Assembly (NCBI GenBank): GCA_003254905.1 | Contig: QANU01033113.1 | Span: 271,262 to 335,261, forward strand | Origin: Nissolia schottii | Taxonomy: Eukaryota > Streptophyta > Magnoliopsida > Fabales > Fabaceae | Direction of reading: 5' to 3' | Length of the DNA stretch: 64,000 bases | Shown: positions 24,399 to 34,606 of the stretch, one piece after another | Numbering within the stretch: the first letter of the stretch is position 1 | Layout: each line of letters opens with the position of its first letter | The notes under the pieces: generated by a model | What the model was told of the DNA's origin: nothing | The model's input: only the letters and a program-made list of their open reading frames with translations | Databases searched by the model: none | Made by a program: the position numbers and the translations under genes

Positions 24399-24534
24399 AT
24401 TATAATGCTTTAAGTGAAATGATAATTTGATGAAGTTTGGTTCATTTTAAAATCTTATCTTCAAAACTAGATGATAAGACTTTAAAAATGAACCAAAGTT
24501 CACCAAATTATCATTTCACCTAATGCATTATAAT
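24399..24534. repeat. 136-bp near-perfect inverted repeat (hairpin MITE)
   Basis: Two arms of about 62 bp, both beginning ATTATAATGC and carrying GTGAAATGATAATTTG and TTTGGTTCATTTT, are inverted around a loop of a few bases. Only a handful of mismatches separate the arms. The left end abuts the copia LTR base to base, suggesting that the retroelement inserted at or into its edge. A transcript would fold into a long hairpin able to yield small RNAs, although it could equally be a simple MITE. Confidence 0.75.
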
Positions 24535-25366
24535 ACTCCAATCCCTTATTTATACTCTAGATTCAACTAATTAATTATTATTTTATTATTTATTATTATT
24601 ATTATTATTAGGATCGAATCACAAATGAAGATTGGTAAGGCATGTACTTCAATTTTCGGAGAGTAAACTACTAAATATTTTTCCTATATTTTCCATGGAT
24701 TATGGGAGCATCATGCAAAATGCATTTGAGTTTTCCTAAAAGGTAAAATTATAAATTAAAAAAATTAACATTTTTAATATTAATTCGTTTTTTAAAATCT
24801 AAAAATTCGAAAGATTTAATAAATTATACTACTTCCATTCCTTAGTAATAATCGTTTTTTATTTCTAAATAACTCATTGTATTTAGATATATCTAAAAAT
24901 TAAAAAATAATAATTATTATTATTATTAGTGAACGGAAAAATGAGTTAATTTTTTAAGTTACATGTATAGCGAAGCAAAGGGACAATTTCCCCGCTTGAC
25001 CCCACAAGCATGAAACATCCAAAAGAAAGAAAAATCGCTTACATTAATTAGCAACTCACTAAATTAATTTCATTTACCAGTATGCTAACCCTCGTCTTTG
25101 TACTGACCATATTTTTCACAAAGAAAAATTTTTAAGTAGCCAGTAACACATTATTTATTAAACATTACCAAATTATCTATGCGTTACACGTAGTTAAATA
25201 TTGAATTTAAATTTCAGACATTAAAATTTTTTTTTACTTTTTTGATTTTTTAAAATCGCCCTGAACAATGGCGATTTCAGAATTTTGGTCCATATTTTAA
25301 TAATTTTTCTTTTCTACTCATACTTTGAGATTTTGTCCCCTCTAAAACCATTTAAATGTAAAAATT
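24535..25366. other. AT-rich spacer with an AATCGCC-type repeat
   Basis: Contains an ATT microsatellite near 24570-24610. Around 25240-25330 is a short inverted AATCGCC/GGCGATTTCAG pair related to the cluster at 30.5 kb. No gene. Confidence 0.45.
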
Positions 25367-25748
25367 CCCCATTTATAGACATGTCTATGACACTTGATTC
25401 AACAGTGTTACAAACTTTGTCTCCCACAACTTTAGAAAAAAAAGTCACTAAATAAATTCTGCATAACATGAAGTTAAAGAAAAAATAATATTAGTTAATT
25501 AATAAAATTAACTCTTTGACCTATTGTTAACAAATTTAATTAAAGCTTATCAAAGTTATATACACACCATTTCCTTCCAAAGGACGGGCATCATTGATAG
25601 GACCCATTTTACTGTTAGCGACTAAGACAGTTGTTTAATCAACACTCTACAATATTTAGATTTTAGAAATAGCAGAAAGAGTAAGGTTATGTACACTTTT
25701 TATTCAAATAAACATTGACTTATTTCACAGGTGGATTTTCTTTTGATT
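25367..25748. repeat. direct repeat copy A (382 bp)
   Basis: Runs from CCCCATTTATAGACATGTC to GGTGGATTTTCTTTTGATT. Repeated in the same orientation at 26186-26546 with scattered substitutions and small indels, including one of about 15 bp near 25590. It is followed at once by an ambiguous base. Confidence 0.85.
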
Positions 25749-25749
25749 N

Positions 25750-26110
25750 GTAACTTGTTTGTGCCATGAGAGAAAATTTCCCGAGTTCAGCCCAATCGTA
25801 ATCATGTGAACCATGGTAGCAAACGGTAGAGATGGAGTCGCATCGTCAGCCATAGATGAACAAGGAGCGACGGGCGATGAACGCGAGCGGTGATGGAGAT
25901 GAGAAAAGCAGAAGCAACGATGCAATGGCCAAGAGCTTTCAAAAACCAAGAAAAGCCCTCTGAAATCAAAGCAAAGCAAGGAAAAGAAATCAAAATTAGT
26001 AACCAAGCAAGCAAAGCAACAGCAAAGAGGAGGGTTGGGAAGACGCGGGGGCGATGGCAGCGAGAAGCAGGGCGCGGAGGCATATTCTTTTTCTGCTCTG
26101 GCATATTCTT
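25750..26110 (-). pseudogene. copia gag N-terminal fragment between direct repeats
   Basis: On the minus strand a short frame reads ADDATPSLPFATMVHMITI then GLNSGNFLSWHKQV, the typical start of plant copia gag (a hydrophobic patch followed by L-x-NFLSWKxQ). It runs into the ambiguous base at 25749 and ends. The upstream part is C/T-rich, like a retroelement leader. Nothing of pol is present. Confidence 0.5.
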
Positions 26111-26185
26111 TTGATCATCATGGAGTTATAAGCATCATTGGGGTAGTGAGTTTGGTCTGACATTCTTTTATGTGGGTAATTTGCA

Positions 26186-26546
26186 CCCCATTTATAGACA
26201 TGTCTATGACACTTGATTCAACAGCGTTACAAACTTTGTCTCCCACAACTTTAGAAAAAAAAAGTCACTAAATAAATTCTGCATAACATGAAGTTAAAGA
26301 AAAAATAACATTAGTTAATGAATAAAATTAACTCTGAACTATTGTTAACAAATTTAATTAAAGCTTATCAAAGTTATATACACACCATTTCCTTCCAAAG
26401 GACGGGCATCAATACTGTTAGCGACTAAGACAGTTGTTTAATCAACACTCCACAATATTTAGAAATAGCAGAAAGAGTAAGGTTATGTACACTTTTTATT
26501 CAAATCAACATTGACTTATTTCACATAGGTGGATTTTCTTTTGATT
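26186..26546. repeat. direct repeat copy B (361 bp)
   Basis: Second copy of the 25367-25748 repeat. Together the pair brackets a 437-bp block with the gag start. The repeat lacks TG/CA termini and no primer-binding site adjoins it, so an LTR pair is not proven. Confidence 0.85.
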
Positions 26547-27227
26547 TATAATAATAATAATAATAATTTAATGTTATTATTATTCAAAATATAAATAAAA
26601 TAATCTCACTTAATACTACCTTGTTGAGTATTCTGTATGTACATTGTTTTTACACTTTATAAGAATATTAGTTTGTGATTGAATATTTGATTACATCACG
26701 GATAATAAGTAATAGTTTTTTTATATATTTAAAATTAATGTTAAGTTCATATACTTAGATGGTTAGAAAATTATGCGTACCCAAATAAAAGATGGTTAGA
26801 AGATTATAATTATTGACCATTCTATCAATATAGAATTTATTGGTTGTAAACCCTTTTTCAGTATGTCACCTTCAATGGATTTGCCGAAGCTGAGCAAGAT
26901 CCCCTTTTTATGTTCACAGTATCTAGCATGTTTTCTGAGAAGCAGTTAAGAGAAGCTATTTCATCCATTGACTTTATTTGAAAGTTAAGAATAAGAGTCA
27001 ATAATATTGTTAGTTATAAAATTTACAATAATGCAATAAAAATAAAAAAAACTTAAAACAAACCAATCACTTGCCATCCGAAAAGACTTAGCTAACACAT
27101 TGCATTCATCTAGCATTATTCACAAGTGTTCTGTACAATCTCACTCTTCACACCATTACGATCATCATTTGACCTATAGTATACAATCAGGAAATTTTAA
27201 TTAAGTGCAATTGTATTGTAAAAACAT

Positions 27228-27276
<49 letters not shown>

Positions 27277-27660
27277 TATTGGACTGATCTAAAATATAAG
27301 TTCATTTATATAATAATGCACCTAAAAATTGAGGCGATTGTCAATCTCATTCTCTGTATCATAGATACAGGGTTGTGCAATTCCTAGGAACTGGGCGCAA
27401 ACTATGAATGTTACGATAATTCATGTCATGCAATGAATAAGTGTATGAACCTCCCTCGTTATTCAGATTTCTGTCAACTTTTCCACCCATAGAAGTAAAG
27501 GAGAATATCATGTTATAAGCTCTAGACTTATCCCTAAAATGCCAATATAGGGACCGATTACTAAATATGTGTGTGTTCTATCCTGACTAGGAATATGATT
27601 TGTATCCGTATTTATTAAATGCCAAAAATGTAGAGTGTGCGGTAAGCTAGAGCGAGGAAT
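26547..27660. other. spacer upstream of the U-box gene
   Basis: AT-rich and without a gene. An (AAT)n microsatellite lies at about 27229-27273 and a shorter one at 26548-26568. Confidence 0.5.
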
Positions 27661-27667
27661 TAGTCCT

Positions 27668-27675
27668 TATATATA
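27668..27675 (+). promoter_or_regulatory. TATA box of the U-box gene
   Basis: TATATATA lies about 250 bp before the start codon, in an otherwise AT-rich region. This is a plausible core promoter with a 5'UTR of about 220 nt. Confidence 0.4.
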
Positions 27676-27925
27676 GCTCGTGATTTGATAAAGCAAAAGG
27701 ATTTGATTTAACAAATTGATAAATGTAAAATAAAATTACAATAAGAATACACGTAGACCCAATCTACTCCCTCCCCCGCTAGGCCCCATCTTCTCAATCT
27801 CTCGCTTTTATCCTCATCAGCACAAACAGAAGCGAAGCATGCGCGGCTCTCTATATTCCCATCAACAACCGCAACAGCAATAGCCCAAGTCCCCAAACAC
27901 CCAGATTGTTTCCGTTGTTCACATA

Positions 27926-29542
27926 ATGGGTGGTAACGGAAAGCACCGTTGGAAATTCTTCCACCGCTCTTCCTCTAATTCTAGTTCCAAGCTGCAACAG
28001 CCAAAGCACCCTCCCCCCAACGAGTTCATGTGCCCGATTTCCGGGTCATTAATGTCCGACCCGGTCGTCGTCGCTTCGGGTCAAACCTTCGAGCGCCTCT
28101 CCGTGCAAGTGTGCAACGACCTCTCCTTCAGCCCCACCCTCCCGGACGGTACCCGACCCGATTTCTCAACTCTCATCCCCAATTTGGCAATCAAGACCAC
28201 CATCCTCAACTGGTGCGCCACCTCCAAAACCCTGCACCCGCCAGCACCCGATTACTCCTCCATCGAGCGCCACGTCCGCGCCTTGATGCGCGAATCGGCG
28301 GCGGAGGACGACGACGGAATTAGGGTTTCGGAGAAGGAGCTGCTGAAGGCGGTGGCGGATAATCCACCGGTGATATTCTCCCACGCCGCCACCGAGTTGG
28401 GTCACCGAGTCAACCACTTCAGCTCGGGATCGTCCGAGGAGTCCGTCGTCATCGCGGCAAGTCCGGGGACTCCGCTGCCGTTCGCGGTTCGGCCGACGTG
28501 CTTCAACTCCGCTTCCACTTCTTCCTCCGTCGAAATCACCGATATCGAGGTGCAAAACCCTAGCGCCCCTATCTCCGAGGAGGAAGAGAAATTGCTTGCG
28601 AAGATGAGGAGCAGCGAGGTCTTCGAGCAGGAAGAAGGCGCGATCTCGCTTCGTGGCATCACGAGGAGCAGCGACGAGGCTAGGGTTTCGCTGTGCACGC
28701 CGCGCCTCCTCTCCGCGCTGCGAACGCTCATAGCGTCGCGATACGGCGTCGTTCAGGTCAACGCGGTCGCTTCGTTGGTCAACCTCTCGCTGGAGAGGCC
28801 GAACAAGGTGATGATCGTGCGGTCAGGATTCGTCCCGTTCCTGATCGACGCGCTGAAGGGTGGATCCGCTGAGACGCAGGAGCACGCTGCGGGCGCGCTC
28901 TTCAGCTTGGCGCTCGACGACGACAGCAAGATGGCGATTGGGGTCCTCGGCGCGTTGCAGCCTCTGATGCACGCGCTGCGCTCCGAGTCCGAGCGGACTC
29001 GGCACGACTCGGCGCTCGCGCTGTACCACTTGACGCTGGTCCAGAGCAACCGAGTCAAGCTCGTGAAGCTCGGCGTGATCCCCACGCTCCTCGCGATGGT
29101 GAAATCGGGAGCGCTGGCGAGTAGGGTCTTGCTGATTCTGTGTAACCTCGCGGTTTCCATGGAGGGGAGGACGGCGATGCTGGACGCGGACGCCGTGGAG
29201 TGCTTCGTTGGGCTGTTGAGGCGGAACGAGTTGGACTCCGAGTCTACTCGGGAGAACTGTGTCGCCGCGCTGTACGCGCTGAGTCACAGGAGCTTGAGGT
29301 TCAAGGGGCTGGCAAGGGAGGCGAGGGCGGTGGAGGTGTTGAGGGAGGTCGAGGAGACGGGGACAGAGAGGGCGAGGGAGAAGGCCAAGAGGGTGCTGCA
29401 GATGATGAGGGCGGTGGGTGACGACGACGATGATGATGAATACGGGTTCGAGTTTGATGGGATTTTGGAATCGGGCGGGCCGACCCGGACTCGGTTCCGT
29501 GGGAGGAGCAATACCAACCATGTCAACACCACCACATTTTAG
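27926..29542 (+). CDS. U-box/armadillo E3 ubiquitin ligase, PUB38/PUB39-like, intronless
   Basis: A 538-residue protein. Residues 1-31 are a basic Ser/Pro-rich tail (MGGNGKHRWKFF). Residues about 32-105 form a U-box starting EFMCPISGSLMSDPVVVASG, with the IPNLAIKTTILNWC segment that contacts E2 enzymes. Residues about 220-495 form armadillo repeats (for example VNAVASLVNLSLERPNK, EHAAGALFSLALDDDSK and VLLILCNLAVSMEGR) for substrate binding. An acidic run of Asp lies near residue 470-480. U-box proteins pass ubiquitin from an E2 to a bound target, usually in the cytosol or nucleus. The DPVVVASGQTFER and DFSTLIPNL wording and the single exon match the PUB38/39/40 subgroup, whose best studied member acts in brassinosteroid signalling in rice and Arabidopsis. 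The target of this copy is unknown. Coding DNA is GC-rich against AT-rich flanks. Confidence 0.93.
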   Translation: MGGNGKHRWKFFHRSSSNSSSKLQQPKHPPPNEFMCPISGSLMSDPVVVASGQTFERLSVQVCNDLSFSPTLPDGTRPDFSTLIPNLAIKTTILNWCATSKTLHPPAPDYSSIERHVRALMRESAAEDDDGIRVSEKELLKAVADNPPVIFSHAATELGHRVNHFSSGSSEESVVIAASPGTPLPFAVRPTCFNSASTSSSVEITDIEVQNPSAPISEEEEKLLAKMRSSEVFEQEEGAISLRGITRSSDEARVSLCTPRLLSALRTLIASRYGVVQVNAVASLVNLSLERPNKVMIVRSGFVPFLIDALKGGSAETQEHAAGALFSLALDDDSKMAIGVLGALQPLMHALRSESERTRHDSALALYHLTLVQSNRVKLVKLGVIPTLLAMVKSGALASRVLLILCNLAVSMEGRTAMLDADAVECFVGLLRRNELDSESTRENCVAALYALSHRSLRFKGLAREARAVEVLREVEETGTERAREKAKRVLQMMRAVGDDDDDDEYGFEFDGILESGGPTRTRFRGRSNTNHVNTTTF

Positions 29543-30500
29543 AATAACGGAGTTAGCTCGCCTGAGATTGTTAGACTTGAATTTGGATTTGGACCCAGAG
29601 AAGAAGAAGAAGAAGAAGAATACGACTTCCAATGTAAGCACTCCTCATTTTTTGTTTTTTTTCCATAGAATTCTCGACAATGTCTTAGGTTTCCGATTTT
29701 ATTTTTTTATTTAATTTTTCAACAGTTTATATTTGTTGTTCAGAATGGGTAGGAGAAAGGGGTAATTATCATTTGATGGAATGTGTAAGTAGCATGGGGA
29801 TATGGTTGAAGAGGTGAGTGGGTTTCTTCTGAGCTGGTAGCTAGTTTCGTGGTAGTGTTGCTGGGATTTTGTGGGTTTAGTATAGGGTGTAAATGATGGA
29901 GGTGGCCATTCCTGATTTTAACTTATGGTAAGTGATCCTTAGTTTTAGGTGAATTAATTTTTGTATGCCAATGTGTACATAATTGCAATACATTGTCTAG
30001 TGTCTACGTTGATATACATGACAAACAGAGCTGTTGAGTTATTTGGTGGCTTGGTGATGTATGGTTTAGCTGTTAATTGGTTATCAATAGGAGGACCAAC
30101 AATTTCGTTCTCTTAATGCACATGATGTTCCTTATATTATTGGCTCAAATCCCAAAATTCAAATGCCAATGTATCAAGATTTAAGTAGAAATTAGCAGCT
30201 ATCTTCATCAGGGCATTATCTGCTCTTTACTATGATCTCTTTCTCAGCAATTTTCATTTGCTTCTCGAGACCGATGTGTGCATGTTTGGAAAATTGATGT
30301 CAAAGCTAATTTAGTAGTGTAATTTTTTTTACTTTTAGAATCTCAATTGATTTTAAAATTTTTTAACTGAGATCCAAACACCTACACAATAGAGGTTCTT
30401 GTTTTCTGACGTTCTTGTTTTCTGACAACTGATGTACTTTCATTTTATGATTTAAAATCCTTTGGGTTTCATTCTATAGTAGGAATGTTTATGTTTAAAT
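29543..30500. other. U-box gene 3' flank and spacer
   Basis: Starts with a short AAG microsatellite (about 29600-29620). Includes the presumed 3'UTR. No other gene is visible. Confidence 0.5.
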
Positions 30501-30539
30501 GGTCCCAAAAAATTTTAATTCCGTATTATGGTCTAATAA

Positions 30540-30800
30540 AAATATTTACGAATGTATGGTTTTGGGTCTGAAATCGCCACCCAGAATTTTTTTTTTAAAA
30601 AGTCTGAAATCGCCACCAATTTTAGACTTTTTTAATTTTTTTTTAAATGTCTGAAATCGTCACAGGTGTGGCGATTTCAGGTCTTTTTTTAAATGTCTGA
30701 AATCGCCACATGGTCCGACGATTTCAGACTTTTTTTTTTTAAAAAAAGTTTGAAATTGACACACCTTGTGACGATTTCAAACCCGAATTCATATATTTAT
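30540..30800. repeat. cluster of direct and inverted TCTGAAATCGCCAC motifs
   Basis: The 14-mer TCTGAAATCGCCAC or a one- to two-base variant occurs at least four times, together with its complement GTGGCGATTTCAG. The copies are separated by T-rich or A-rich spacers, so several nested hairpins are possible. Related single units lie near 25250 and 14050. It has the look of a repeat-derived fold-back sequence. No coding capacity. Confidence 0.65.
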
Positions 30801-30860
30801 AAATTTTTGTTCTAATCCATATTTTAGTATACAAGTTATATCAAATGACATAGAAATGTA

Positions 30861-32140
30861 AAGTTGGGTCTATAGTACTCTAAAGTTCTAATTGATTGAG
30901 ATGGTATTTGGGGGTGGGTGGATGTGTTTTTTGTTTTTGACTAGTAATTTATTTTAAAATGTCAGAATCTCGACGAAGAGAATGGAAAGACATTAATTTG
31001 GTACAGTAAGACTGGGATTCACTTTTGTCTCCTAGCTTAAGGAAGCTTCTGGTAAAAGTTAGAAAGGATTATTATATGTTTCTTGGCTACACGTTTATGT
31101 TATAAAAAGAGATACATGTAAATTACATGGCAATTTAGCAAAGAGATACATGTAAATATTTTAAATAGTTTATTTTATTAATTTTTTTTAAAAAAAATTC
31201 TAGAGTTTAACTGAAGTATATGTAGCTTTCTTGATATCATATTCCTTCTAGAAAATTGAATAAAAAATGCAATTACTTTATCTATATAATTAAATAAGAT
31301 GATTTATTAAAATAATTACTCATTTTGATGCAATTTGTCTTCCTTCCCATTTTTCTCTTAGCCGCTATCTCGATTAGTTTTTTTGGGCATGTTTTGGTTC
31401 ATTTTTTAATTTGTAACTGCTCTTAAAATTGCACAAGAGAAACTCACTCTCTCTTAAAATTAAAATTTCTTTCTAATCTATTTTCTTTATTTAATGTTGT
31501 CATCTATATTTAATACTTGACAAATATTCATGCCTATTAACACAGAATACTCGTGAAGAATGTGCATTCCAAAATCCTTTTCTAGATTCTTGTATATACA
31601 CGAGAACTATGTAAAAGTAAGGTATTAGACAAATTATTATCGAGTGGAGAAGGCGAAGGTGGATAAAGACGACAATCACGTAACCAAACAACCAAATATG
31701 ATTATCACAAATTAGGCGCCTTAAACAGCCAACTTTGTTATTGATTCCCTTTTCCTCTAAACAAACCTTGAGATTATTACACCCACGTTACATACGACAA
31801 CCCTTGATACCAACTCTTGAGACTTACTCGCATGCTTTGAATTTTTCAACCAAGCGCCCTTTGCCACGTCAATTTTGGTACACTTGCAGTGCTTGCAAGC
31901 TGGGCATATCCTAACAAATCATCCACCACACAATTGATTAGACATTTACATATTAACTCTCAATCGTAGACTTTCACTTTGTGGGATTTACAGTGAGGTT
32001 ACAAATTGCTGAATTTGAAAATTCATCTTTTTATTTTAATTTTAATTGTATCATTTTACTTTATGCTTTGTTTTTCAAAATCATTAAGCTTGCTTTTTTT
32101 TTTCTTCCTTTTACACATAATGGGCTTAAGAATGATATAC
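30861..32140. other. AT-rich spacer
   Basis: No gene or clear repeat boundary is visible. Short open frames lack any recognisable domain. Confidence 0.45.
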
Positions 32141-32149
32141 TTTGTTCAG

Positions 32150-33940
32150 GTCCTCAATACCCGACCCAACAAAAACCACACAATGCAGTCAATTTGGGCT
32201 TCAAGGTCCTTAAAGCTACCACCAAAAAGGTAGAGACTGCAAGACCAAAACAAAAAAGATGCTTGTTTAAGAGAAGGAGGCAAATGTTGACTAAAATTAT
32301 TTCTCTCGTGGGTGTCGGGGATCCCTCCCTGGGTTTGGATTATTCTCTGCTTGACCTAGGTTGGACGTTTTGGGGGTGCTAGGTTGGGCTTCCCGCCCAT
32401 GATCCATGGAGTTACTTGGAGGCCCATTTGGGTGCATTAGGCTAGTCCGTAATAGTACTTATGGCCAAATCCCCACTAAGGGATTCTATGAGGATTTACT
32501 CTACTTGACCAACTCAAAGTGCTTGAGAAATCATTGTAGCCAAATCACAAACCCACACTTTAACTTATTTAAAACTTGTTCTTTTAAAAAACTTTCAAAC
32601 ACCAAAGTTGTTCATCCAAACATAAGAAACTTGAAAACATTAACATTTTTCATGAAAACCAACCCTAGTCACATAAACATGCTAGGGTCGAGCCCTAGCT
32701 TAAACTTGTGATCTCAAAGACTTGACTTTTCATCAAAACTTTCTTCACATCCCTTACTCAAATCCTTCAAGGTTCTCAAAAAGACTAACACTTTTCAAAA
32801 CAACAAACCTGGCCTATAAACACACTCATGGCCGAAACCATGAGACTAAAACAAGTTCAAGTTCCTTTGATTTTCAACCAAAACTCTTTACATGAACTAT
32901 GCTTAGAATGTTCCAAGGATTCTAAAAACATAAACACTTTTCATGAAATCATTTTCTAGCCTTGAAAACCTCTCAAAACCAAAATGCTCTAATGAAAATC
33001 TAACTCATCACAAAATTCTTCTTTTACTAAAGATTGCTTCATGAAAAAGGCTTGAACTTTAGCAAGAAAACCAAATATGAACTTGGATTCAAAAACAACC
33101 TAAGGGAGGCTGAAAAAACAACCAAGGGTAGAAACTTAACTATTCTATAAAATACATTTTTGACATGAACCCTATTCATGAAAAACCCTTAGAATCTTGC
33201 TAGGAACTCAAATATGTGACTAGAAGTGAAAACAAACATGGAGAGCTCTAAGACCCTACGTGGTTGAAACTTAAAGGCGATTGTATGGAGGTGTTTTACA
33301 AATTTTCTTATAGGAAATGATATGGAGACTCACGTATGTTAACATGGAAGGCATAGGCAAAGATTTGAGCATATATGTGTATAGAAAGTCCCCTATACAC
33401 AAAACTGATAGTATGAGCTTGAAGATGAGGATAAGGGCTTCAACTTTTATGAAGGAAGTATGATTCTTTGAGAAGTGTATGATGGTGAAAATGAGGGAAG
33501 AAGATTACAAATTTATGGTGGTGGAGGTGGTGGTTATGGAGTTTTTTTGGTGGTGGTTGATGAGAGAGAAGAGAGAAGAGAGAATTTAAAAGTAGGTGAA
33601 CTTAGCTCTTGAAACTTTGTGAGACAAATGAGAATGAAGTGAAATAAAAATAGGAAAAGTAGAGGGAAAGAGAGGTTCAGCTGAGTGAGAAAAAAAAAGA
33701 AAGGAAAGAGTGATGTAGACATGTCTTTGAGTGTCACAGAAAGAACAAGTGCATGATGCGAAGCACTTTGGAAGACTAAAAAGTTACTTTTCATCTTTAC
33801 AAGATTATATTAGAATCATAAAAGATAATTATGACTAAAATAATAACATGGGAGTGAGTCCCACATGTATCTCTAGTATTTGGGAGATCTCAGACAGAGA
33901 AAGAGTTGGCCTTATAGATAATCAGGTTAAAACCTAACAT
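32150..33940. other. non-coding block, possibly a decayed LTR
   Basis: About 1.8 kb with a composition unlike the flanks: A/C-rich on the plus strand with recurring AAAACC-like and CATGAAAA-like wording, no coding capacity, and a minus-strand left edge that reads TGTTAGGTTTTAACC at 33940. This resembles the U3/R part of a Gypsy-type LTR, but the opposite terminus and a target duplication were not found. The identity is therefore open. Confidence 0.3.
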
Positions 33941-34606
33941 TTGAATCGTACCTTCGAATGCTGAACCGTCAAAAGTTCCTCAATCACCGCAGAGTAAAGA
34001 TGACAATACTCTAAACACCCTAGGGATGCATGAACTAGACCTAAGACCCTTATTTGGGTTTCTAGTTTGAGGACTAACTCAAAAAACGGACAGTTGACTG
34101 TTAGACCGATTGATTGGTTTTCAACACTTACTATTGTTTTGTCCAATTAGCTAATTGGACTATTTTTGTCTCATTAGTTGTCTGAAATATTATACTTTAT
34201 TATGTGGCTATCTAGTTTAAACATATTCCTAATTGACAATATAATGCTAAGCATTGCTTACCGTACCAACGGTATTTATAATACTAAAAAACGGGAGGAG
34301 GTTACATCATGAAACTTTATGCAATACAATCCTCTAGAATCTGCTGAAACTATATACTAAAGGATGAAAGAATAAGAGATAAAAATACAGTATATATACT
34401 ATATAGATTTTCATTCTTTACGTTGGACACTTGGATCTATTGCAAAAAAAAAATAGAGAAAAATTATCATATGATTATGCTGAGGAAGACCTAAAATGTG
34501 ACACCAATCTATATGAGCTGCCTTTTTTTTATAACCAAAATCATATAAAGATATGCTTCAGAGGATGATGCTTCAAATATTCGCCATGGTCAGCTATTAT
34601 GGGAAT
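33941..34606. other. 3' flank of the DCC-family gene
   Basis: Probably includes the 3'UTR of the minus-strand gene. Contains a perfect 20-bp palindrome (GTCCAATTAGCTAATTGGAC) at 34141-34160. No gene. Confidence 0.45.

Noticed and set aside
28823..29641. Long antisense open frame over the U-box gene
   Set aside because: Same cause: strongly GC-biased codons keep the other strand open. The sense frame has clear armadillo repeats.
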